Source: Scatosoma sp045658805 (lineage in GTDB: Bacteria; Bacillota; Clostridia; Christensenellales; Borkfalkiaceae). Taken from it: a DNA stretch of 18,325 nucleotides. The stretch is from NCBI GenBank assembly GCA_045658805.1, contig JAZOVQ010000019.1, forward strand, positions 1 to 18,325, in the 5' to 3' direction. A model generated the notes under the pieces. It saw nothing but the letters and a program-made list of their open reading frames with translations. It made no database searches and was not told the origin of the DNA. Below, piece after piece: positions 1-6,471 of the stretch. Each line of letters begins with the position of its first letter. Position 1 is the first letter of the stretch. The position numbers were made by a program, and so were the translations under genes.

Positions 1-68
1 TGCATACCGCAGGGGTATAAGGTATACTAAATGTATTCCTAATAAAAACCAAACAAAGGAGCAGGGCT

Positions 69-1349
69 ATGGGGAAAATTTTGACAATATCCATTCTTGG
101 CGTAGGCGCGAGAGGGGGAGAATCGTACGGCAGATATATCCACGCTTGCACGGACAAATTTGACATTACGCATTTGTGCGATATCAAAGCGGAGCGTTTG
201 GAAAAATACGGTGAGGCGTACGGCGTAAAGGAAGAAAACCGTTTCTTAGACGAGGACGAATTTTTCAAGGAAAAGCGCAGTGACGTTTTGCTGATTGGCA
301 CGATGGATAGACAGCACGTAGCGCAGGCGGAAAAGGCGTTGGCGCTTGGGTATGACATTTTGCTTGAAAAGCCCATTTCCGACGACGTTTACGAGCTTCG
401 CCGTTTGGTGAAAAAAGCACAGGAAACGGGGCGTACCGTTATGGTTTGCCACGTACTCCGTTATACGGCAATGATTAACAAAATGAAGGAAATTTTAGAC
501 GGCGGCGGCATTGGCAGACTTGTGTCGATGGACCAAACGGAAAACGTAGTATTTTGGCACCAGGCGCACAGTTTTGTCCGTGGTAATTGGCGCAACCGCG
601 CGGAAACTTCGCCTATGATTTTGCAAAAATGCTGTCATGATTTGGATTTAATTCAATATTTTGTGGGGGCGAAATGCCATTCGCTTTCGTCGATGGGCTC
701 GCTGGCGTATTTCAAGCGCGAAAACCAACCAAAAGGGGCGGCGGACAGATGTACGCAATGCCAATACGTAGAAACTTGCGCTTACAGCGCAAAGCGAATT
801 TACATCGACATGTGGAAGGACGTATTGGGCGCGGCGGAAAACGTTTGGCCCATGAATACCGTTACCGAAAAATTGCCCTTGACGGAGCAGGCGTTGTACG
901 AGGCTATTGAAGAAAACCGTTACGGCAGATGCGTATTTGCCTGCGACAACGACGTAGTGGATAACCAAACGGTGATTATGCAATTTGAAAACGGCGTAAC
1001 GGCAACCTTGAAGATGGAAGCATTCACCAAAAAGGGCGGCAGAGAATATCGTTTCTTTGGTACGGAAGGGGAATTGCTTGTGGACGAAGTGGGCGGATTT
1101 ATCACTTTGAAGAGATATTTTGAGGAAGAAAAAACCTGGCTTTTGAAGGATTTGACGAACGATTTGGCAGGTCACGGCGGCGGCGACCACCGTTTAATTG
1201 ACAAATTGTACGAAGTGCTTGCCGAAGGCAACGCCAAAGTGGATACGGGCATAGAAAACTCGGCGGAAAGTCATTATATGGCGCTTGCTGCAGAAGAATC
1301 GAGAACGCTTGGCGGTCAGCTTGTGTATTTGGAAAAATACAGAGGCTAA
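69..1349 (+). CDS. Gfo/Idh/MocA family NAD(P)-dependent oxidoreductase
   Basis: Predicted cytoplasmic oxidoreductase of 426 residues that would oxidise or reduce a sugar, inositol or related polyol using NAD(P). The N-terminal Rossmann domain (about residues 1-125) has the dinucleotide motif GVGARGG at 11-17, an acidic D38 after strand 2, and the family's EKP motif at 100-102. The C-terminal alpha/beta domain carries KCCHDLDL (187-194), the usual place of the catalytic His. A cysteine cluster RCTQCQYVETC (227-237; CxxCx5C followed by AYSA) occurs in a subset of this family and may bind metal. The length suits the family. The start is supported by AAAGGAG at 55-61, seven bases before ATG. The gene ends before a strong terminator, so it closes its transcript; its promoter probably lies just left of the window. 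The substrate cannot be read from sequence; nearby glycosidases suggest a sugar derivative. Confidence 0.9.
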   Translation: MGKILTISILGVGARGGESYGRYIHACTDKFDITHLCDIKAERLEKYGEAYGVKEENRFLDEDEFFKEKRSDVLLIGTMDRQHVAQAEKALALGYDILLEKPISDDVYELRRLVKKAQETGRTVMVCHVLRYTAMINKMKEILDGGGIGRLVSMDQTENVVFWHQAHSFVRGNWRNRAETSPMILQKCCHDLDLIQYFVGAKCHSLSSMGSLAYFKRENQPKGAADRCTQCQYVETCAYSAKRIYIDMWKDVLGAAENVWPMNTVTEKLPLTEQALYEAIEENRYGRCVFACDNDVVDNQTVIMQFENGVTATLKMEAFTKKGGREYRFFGTEGELLVDEVGGFITLKRYFEEEKTWLLKDLTNDLAGHGGGDHRLIDKLYEVLAEGNAKVDTGIENSAESHYMALAAEESRTLGGQLVYLEKYRG

Positions 1350-1382
1350 ACGAAAAAGGCGTAAATACAACAAGGATACATG

Positions 1383-1421
1383 GAACGGGAATAAGTAAAA
1401 CGCTTGTTCTCGTTCTTTTTT
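1383..1421 (+). terminator. Rho-independent terminator after the oxidoreductase gene
   Basis: A 13-bp stem (1383-1395 with 1403-1415) contains two G-U wobbles and a 7-base loop, and is followed by six T. It separates the oxidoreductase transcript from the surface-protein gene. Confidence 0.9.
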
Positions 1422-1486
1422 GCTTTGTTTTCAGCCTTTAAGCTTCCTAAAAAGTAGATTTTTTATATAAAAATATAAAAATTTTA

Positions 1487-1515
1487 TTGACGAAACGTGG
1501 AAAGAGTGGTAAAAT
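1487..1515 (+). promoter_or_regulatory. Sigma-A promoter of the surface lipoprotein gene
   Basis: TTGACG (1487-1492), a 17-bp spacer, then TAAAAT (1510-1515). An A/T-rich tract (about 1460-1486) lies directly upstream and resembles an UP element. The expected transcription start is near 1522. That rules out the in-frame GTG at 1497 as start and favours ATG 1548. Confidence 0.8.
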
Positions 1516-1547
1516 GGTGGCATATTGATAAAATTTGGAGCAAAAGT

Positions 1548-4500
1548 ATGAAAAAGTTACTTATTAGCATATTAGCGTGCTTGTGTATTGGTGCGACGGC
1601 GTTGGGCGTTTCCGCATGTTCGGATGACGAAGTGGTGCAAGGTCCGCAAGGCTCGCAGGGGGAACAAGGCATTCAAGGCGAACAAGGGCCCCAAGGTGAA
1701 AAAGGTGACAAGGGGGATGCTGGCTCGGACGGTCAAGACGGCTCGGACGGCCGTGACGGTGTGGACGGTTCTGACGGACAAGACGGTGAGGACGGCGAAG
1801 ACGGTATCACTCCGCAATTAAAAATTGGCACGGATAATTATTGGTACGTTTCCTATGACAATGGGGTAACGTGGATTTCGCTTGGCGTAAAAGCTACGGG
1901 CGCAAATGGACAGGACGGACAAAATGGTCAAAATGGCTCGGACGGTGCAGACGGTGAAGACGGTTCGGATGGTCGTGACGGCGTGGACGGTTCGGATGGA
2001 CAAGACGGTTCGGATGGGCGTGACGGCGTGGACGGTTCGGACGGACAAGACGGTGAGGACGGTATCACGCCGCAATTAAAAATTGGCGACGATAATTATT
2101 GGTACGTTTCTTATGACGAGGGTGAAACGTGGGAAAGCCTTAACATAAAAGCAACTGGTTCGGATGGTGCAACAGGAGCAACTGGTGCAACGGGCGTAGG
2201 CATTCAATCGATAACGATAAACGCTGACGGCGATTTTGTCGTGACGTACACCAATGGTACAACCCAAACAGTGGTTGCGCCCAACAAGCATACGCATACA
2301 TACGGCGCTTGGAAATGGTATGGTAACGGCGATCAAACTTGTGAAAACCGCTTATATTATCAGCTTTGCGCAACGTGCGGTGATATTGCATGGCGTGAAG
2401 GCAGCAACGACGATCATAAGTGGGAAGCTACGGTTACTACGCAACCCACCTGCCAAGCAATGGGCTACGACAGCAAGGTTTGCGAAATTTGCGAAAAGGT
2501 AGTGAAGAGCAATTACGTTAATTCGTTAGGGCATAGCTATGTATACCACGAGGCGAAAGCGGCAACGTGTACGGAAAACGGTTGGTATGCATATAAAACT
2601 TGCAGTAGAGCAGGTTGCGGATATACCACCTATCAAACGCAATATTCGACAGGGCATAGTTATACAAATTATATCTACAACGAGGATGCGACGTGTACGG
2701 CGAATGGCACTAAAACTGCGGTTTGCGACAACGGTTGCGGCGCAACAAAGACGTTGACGGCTACAAATACGATCCTTGCGCATATTTATGCAGAAGGTAT
2801 TTGTATTCGATGCGAAGCCCTGCAAACGCAAGGCTTGAGGTATGCTTTAAACAGTGCAAAAACGGCATACACCGTAACAGGGCTTGGTAGCTGTTCGGTT
2901 GCTGACGTTGTTATCCCTGCGAAATATAACAATTTGCCCGTAACCGCCATTGGCGAAAGGGCTTTTGAGGGCGAGAGCAGTATAACAAGCGTGGTTATTC
3001 CTGACAGTGTTACAGCAATTGAGATGTATGCATTTTCCGGATGTAGAAATTTGACGAATATTACGCTTGGGAACAAGGTGGAAAGTATTGGTATATTGGC
3101 GTTTGAGCAGACAAACATAACAAGCATTAACATTCCTGCATCGATGAAACAAATTGGTTCGGCGGCCTTTTTTGGTAATTCTTGCAAAGCTGTTTACATA
3201 ACGGATTTGACAGCATGGTGCGAGATAGAATTTGGTAGCAATCTTTTGGATTCGCCGTACGCGGGGGAATTTTCCAACCCTTTGTGGCAAGGCAAGCTGT
3301 ATTTAAATGGAGAATTGGTGACGGAATTGGTGATTCCCGACGGCGTTACGGAAATCAAACCGAGATCATTTTGCCGTTATAGCGACTTGGTAAGTGTGAG
3401 TATCCCCGACAGCGTAACCAAAATTGGGGATTATGCGTTCTTGGGGTGCAGTAATTTAACAAGTGTAGAAATTCCCGACAGTGTAACGTCGATTGGTAAG
3501 TATGCGTTCTCCAGTTGCGGTGGTTTAACAAGTATAGAAATCCCCGACAGCGTAACCACGATTAGTAATTCTGCGTTCCGAGATTGTACGGCGTTGACGG
3601 AAATAAAATATAATGCGATAGAATGCACGGATTTAACGGGCGGTTCTGTCAGTGCAAAAAATGGTGTTTTTTCGGGTGCTGGTACAGATGGAACAGGCGT
3701 TGAAGTGACAATTGGCGCAAAGGTAAAGAAAATTCCTGCACATTTGTTCTCTCCTGACTTTAATACTAGCACGACCAATATTGTCGGCGTAGAATTTGAA
3801 GACGGAAGCGTATGCGAAACTATCGGAAAAGGCGCATTTGAAAGCTGTGATAAGTTAACGAGCATAGCATTGCCTAACAGTTTGCTTACGATTGGCGGCG
3901 GCGCATTTGCGGGTTGCAGCGGTTTATCGGGAAATTTGGAGATTCCCCATTTGGTGACGGAAATTGCATATAGCGCATTTGCTCATTGTAGCGGTTTAAC
4001 GAGTGTAACAATTGGTGAAAACATAACTGCAATTGGGGAGAGGGCGTTCTATGATTGTCGTGACTTAACGACCATTTACGTAGACGTTACTTTGGAAGAA
4101 TGGGAAGAGGTTGAAAAAGATGCTTCTTGGTGTGATACGTCCGTACAAGTTGTTTTGAAGTATAGCCAAGGTTTGCAATATCAATTAAATGCGGCGCAGG
4201 ACGGATATACGGTGACGGGTATCGGTTCCTGCCAAGATACCGATATGCGTATCTCGCCGACGTATCAAGGTTTGCCTGTAACCGCCATTGCTTCCTGCGC
4301 GTTTATGGATTGCAGTAATTTGACAAGCGTGGTTATCCCTGATTCGGTAATTACCATTGGCAATGATGCGTTTATGCAATGCGGAAATTTGACAAGTGTA
4401 ACGCTTGGGAACGGCGTTGAAAGCATCGGTTATACGGCGTTTGCGCTGACAAACATAATAAGCATTAACATTCCTGCATCGCTGAAAAAAATTGATTCTG

Positions 4501-6260
4501 GGGCGTTTTACAAACAAGCTTTAGACGTTTACGTAACCGATTTGGCGGCGTGGTGCGGGATAGAATTTGGTGTTGCAGGGGATAGCACCAGCGCGTTCCC
4601 TGATGAGGGCCCCAACCCCTTAACCTACGGCGGTAAGCTGTATTTAAATGGGGAATTGGTGACGGAATTGGTTATCCCCGACACTGTTACGGAAATTAAA
4701 TCCAAAGTTTTCTATAAGTATGACAGCTTGACGAGCGTGTTTATCCCTGCTTCGGTGACCAAAATTGGAAAAAATGCGTTTGGTGGTTGCGCTAACTTAA
4801 CGGAGATAGCGTTGGAAAACGATGAAAATACCGACCATTCTAAGTGGAAAATAGAGGGCTATGCGGAAAATAGATATTGGTCCATGGGTGGAACTTGGGA
4901 AACAAGCTATTATCCGTATGAAGAAACCTTGGTTGTTTACACAAGCACCTCTTTATTGCTTTCGGGAAGTAAAATTGTCCAGTTTGAAAATAACGCTAAC
5001 GACTGGACGTTGTATTATGCAAGCTGTACTTGGACAAGAATGTCGCATGGTGTATATAAAACGGTTGTAACCGAGGCTACGTGCGAAGACGATGGCTATA
5101 CAACGTATACGTGTAATTGCGGAAAGACGTATATCACAAATTACGTTTCCGCGCTTGGACATGATTACGTCTCTCACGAAGCGCAAGAGGAAACGTGCGA
5201 GGAAGCAGGTTGGGCAGCATATGTTGCTTGTAGCCATAGTGGTTGTACAGATACAACTTATGTAGAAATCCCTGCGCTTGGGCACGATTACGTGAGCCAC
5301 GAAGCGCAGGAAGAAACGTGCGAGGAAGCAGGTTGGGAAGCATATCGTACTTGCTCTCGTTGTGATTATACCGAATATGAAGAAATTTCAGCTCTTGGGC
5401 ATGATTATGAAACATTGTTTACTGCGCCGACGGCAACGAGAGATGGTTGCACGGAATATACTTGTAGTATCTGCGGTGATAATTTTATTGAAAATATAAT
5501 ACCAGTAGCCTTCAGTATTAATGGTAATAATCGAAACATGGTTCCGTTTGAAGGGGGCTACTATAAGGGAGGAAAAGTGCAAGATTTTATTATCCCTGCA
5601 GTGTTCCAATATGATGACGTATGGTATCGTGTTACTGGAATTGAAAGGGAGGCTTTTGGAACGCCTATTTTGGTGGGTGAAAATAAAGAATATCATCTTG
5701 CTGTAAAAACTATTGTAATTCCTGATTCCGTCGCATATATTGATTCTCTGGCATTTGCATTTCCAGGCAGGAATGGATTGACGAATGTGGTAGTTGGGGC
5801 AAGTAATAAGAATTTTGTATCTGTAGATGGAAGCTTATATACAAAAGATATGAAAACGATATTGTTGTATGCTTATGGAAAAACAGACACAACGTTTACA
5901 ATTCCCTCTGGTGTTACTACTATCGCTGCAGGTGCGTTTTACGGAGCAAACTTAAAAACAGTTGTGATTCCAGATACAGTCACAATAATTGAAAATTATG
6001 CGTTTGCTCGGTCGTATGTAACGGATATTGATATTTCTAGAAGTCTAGTGTTTATTGGTTATGCTGCTTTTAGCGATACAAGCTTAGGCAGCTGTGAATT
6101 TTTGTCGACAGGGTCATGGTATGTAACAAAGAATGAGGAGGATTGGAAGGATAAAGTAGGCGGTACATATGTAAAGTCGACCGACATAAAGCACATAAAT
6201 ACAGCCGCACAGTATCTCCGTTCGACTTATTGTGCTTATTATTGGTATAAAGTGGTATAA
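1548..6260 (+). CDS. Large BspA-type LRR surface lipoprotein with collagen-like and Cys-rich repeats
   Basis: Predicted cell-surface lipoprotein of 1570 residues, probably adhesin-like. ATG 1548 is chosen because GGAG lies 7 bases upstream and the predicted transcript starts near 1522. Residues 1-24 form a lipoprotein signal with lipobox VSAC (Cys24). Next come two copies of an 86-residue unit (32-117, 118-203), each 18 Gly-X-Y triplets plus a 32-residue module with YWYVSYD. A short third GAT-rich stretch follows (204-218). Cys-rich modules (about 248-427) contain repeated CxxC pairs and GHSY motifs. LRR_5/BspA repeats (IPDSVTxIGxxAF) fill about 429-1110 as two homologous blocks beginning at 429 and 875. 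A second Cys-rich set (about 1167-1315) and a final LRR segment (about 1321-1570) follow. There is no LPXTG sorting signal. BspA-like proteins are known to bind host proteins or other bacteria; the ligand here is unknown. The last ~750 bases are poorer in GC than the rest. Confidence 0.88.
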   Translation: MKKLLISILACLCIGATALGVSACSDDEVVQGPQGSQGEQGIQGEQGPQGEKGDKGDAGSDGQDGSDGRDGVDGSDGQDGEDGEDGITPQLKIGTDNYWYVSYDNGVTWISLGVKATGANGQDGQNGQNGSDGADGEDGSDGRDGVDGSDGQDGSDGRDGVDGSDGQDGEDGITPQLKIGDDNYWYVSYDEGETWESLNIKATGSDGATGATGATGVGIQSITINADGDFVVTYTNGTTQTVVAPNKHTHTYGAWKWYGNGDQTCENRLYYQLCATCGDIAWREGSNDDHKWEATVTTQPTCQAMGYDSKVCEICEKVVKSNYVNSLGHSYVYHEAKAATCTENGWYAYKTCSRAGCGYTTYQTQYSTGHSYTNYIYNEDATCTANGTKTAVCDNGCGATKTLTATNTILAHIYAEGICIRCEALQTQGLRYALNSAKTAYTVTGLGSCSVADVVIPAKYNNLPVTAIGERAFEGESSITSVVIPDSVTAIEMYAFSGCRNLTNITLGNKVESIGILAFEQTNITSINIPASMKQIGSAAFFGNSCKAVYITDLTAWCEIEFGSNLLDSPYAGEFSNPLWQGKLYLNGELVTELVIPDGVTEIKPRSFCRYSDLVSVSIPDSVTKIGDYAFLGCSNLTSVEIPDSVTSIGKYAFSSCGGLTSIEIPDSVTTISNSAFRDCTALTEIKYNAIECTDLTGGSVSAKNGVFSGAGTDGTGVEVTIGAKVKKIPAHLFSPDFNTSTTNIVGVEFEDGSVCETIGKGAFESCDKLTSIALPNSLLTIGGGAFAGCSGLSGNLEIPHLVTEIAYSAFAHCSGLTSVTIGENITAIGERAFYDCRDLTTIYVDVTLEEWEEVEKDASWCDTSVQVVLKYSQGLQYQLNAAQDGYTVTGIGSCQDTDMRISPTYQGLPVTAIASCAFMDCSNLTSVVIPDSVITIGNDAFMQCGNLTSVTLGNGVESIGYTAFALTNIISINIPASLKKIDSGAFYKQALDVYVTDLAAWCGIEFGVAGDSTSAFPDEGPNPLTYGGKLYLNGELVTELVIPDTVTEIKSKVFYKYDSLTSVFIPASVTKIGKNAFGGCANLTEIALENDENTDHSKWKIEGYAENRYWSMGGTWETSYYPYEETLVVYTSTSLLLSGSKIVQFENNANDWTLYYASCTWTRMSHGVYKTVVTEATCEDDGYTTYTCNCGKTYITNYVSALGHDYVSHEAQEETCEEAGWAAYVACSHSGCTDTTYVEIPALGHDYVSHEAQEETCEEAGWEAYRTCSRCDYTEYEEISALGHDYETLFTAPTATRDGCTEYTCSICGDNFIENIIPVAFSINGNNRNMVPFEGGYYKGGKVQDFIIPAVFQYDDVWYRVTGIEREAFGTPILVGENKEYHLAVKTIVIPDSVAYIDSLAFAFPGRNGLTNVVVGASNKNFVSVDGSLYTKDMKTILLYAYGKTDTTFTIPSGVTTIAAGAFYGANLKTVVIPDTVTIIENYAFARSYVTDIDISRSLVFIGYAAFSDTSLGSCEFLSTGSWYVTKNEEDWKDKVGGTYVKSTDIKHINTAAQYLRSTYCAYYWYKVV
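1641..2156 (+). repeat. Exact-length tandem duplication of a 258-bp collagen-like unit
   Basis: Unit 1 is 1641-1898 and unit 2 is 1899-2156, both 258 bp. Each encodes 18 Gly-X-Y triplets (rich in GSDGQD and GRDGVD) followed by a 32-residue module starting GITPQLKIG. Smaller 9- to 27-bp repeats are nested within the Gly-X-Y parts. The units match closely in their 3' halves, which suggests recent duplication or conversion. Confidence 0.9.
2832..4830 (+). repeat. Two homologous LRR blocks inside the surface protein gene
   Basis: The segment starting at 2832 (GLRYALN) is homologous to the segment starting at 4170 (GLQYQLN). The parallel continues through TDLTAWCEIEFG / TDLAAWCGIEFG and through the LYLNGELVTELVIPD stretch (near 3297 and 4638), where the DNA is nearly identical. 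Block A carries extra LRR repeats (about 3460-4150) that block B lacks. Confidence 0.8.
5151..5390 (+). repeat. Tandem Cys-rich module repeat, 123 bp then 117 bp
   Basis: A unit beginning with codons for ALGHDYVSHEAQEETCEEAGW occurs at 5151 and again at 5274. A diverged third start (ALGHDYE) lies at 5391. The first two are nearly identical for about 70 bases. Each unit holds one to three Cys. Similar modules also precede the LRR region (about 2289-2830). Confidence 0.85.
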
Positions 6261-6276
6261 AGAATAAAAAACAAAC

Positions 6277-6303
6277 AAAAGGGGGGCTTCGGCTCTCCTT
6301 TTT
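6277..6303 (+). terminator. Rho-independent terminator with UUCG tetraloop
   Basis: An 11-bp stem (6277-6287 with 6292-6302, two G-U wobbles) is closed by a TTCG loop, with the 3' arm ending in five T. It lies 17 bases after the stop codon of the surface-protein gene. Confidence 0.92.
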
Positions 6304-6357
6304 GCGAGTCTTGTTGGATATATCTTGGCTCTTTTGCCGTCTTTTTTGCGCGCGGGG

Positions 6358-6378
6358 AGAGTTTTTTTAAAAAACTCT
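6358..6378 (+). promoter_or_regulatory. Perfect A/T-rich inverted repeat abutting the -35 box
   Basis: AGAGTTTTTT and AAAAAACTCT are perfect inverted arms around one T. The right arm shares its last base with the -35 hexamer at 6378. It may be an operator for a repressor, or simply an UP-like A/T tract, since such tracts precede other promoters in this window. Confidence 0.45.
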
Positions 6379-6406
6379 TGACTTGGGCTTAGACAAGGAG
6401 TATAAT
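6378..6406 (+). promoter_or_regulatory. Near-consensus sigma-A promoter of the mannosidase-peptidase operon
   Basis: TTGACT (6378-6383), a 17-bp spacer, and a perfect TATAAT (6401-6406). The expected transcription start is near 6413, giving a leader of about 59 bases to ATG 6472. Confidence 0.88.
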
Positions 6407-6421
6407 AAAGAAACAAAGGCG

Positions 6422-6439
6422 GTTTTTCATAAGAAAAAC
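6422..6439 (+). promoter_or_regulatory. Inverted repeat in the mannosidase leader, possible operator
   Basis: GTTTTTC-ATAA-GAAAAAC has perfect 7-base arms and lies about 10 bases after the predicted transcription start. This position suits a DNA operator that blocks RNA polymerase, or a weak RNA hairpin in the 5' leader. No matching site was seen before the other genes. Confidence 0.4.
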
Positions 6440-6471
6440 GGCGCAACAAAAAAACGGTGGTGTTTGAAAGT

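Noticed and set aside
4..28. ATACC/GGTAT inverted repeat and TATACT as promoter and operator of the oxidoreductase gene
   Set aside because: The -10-like hexamer is plausible, but the -35 would fall on or before the first base of the window, so it cannot be judged.
1497..1547. Upstream GTG start for the surface protein
   Set aside because: It lies inside the promoter spacer, upstream of the predicted transcription start, and would bury the lipoprotein signal behind 17 polar residues.
1641..2157. Dense short DNA repeats resembling a CRISPR or minisatellite array
   Set aside because: The repeats are in-frame Gly-X-Y codons within the surface-protein gene; there are no unique spacers of constant length and no cas genes.
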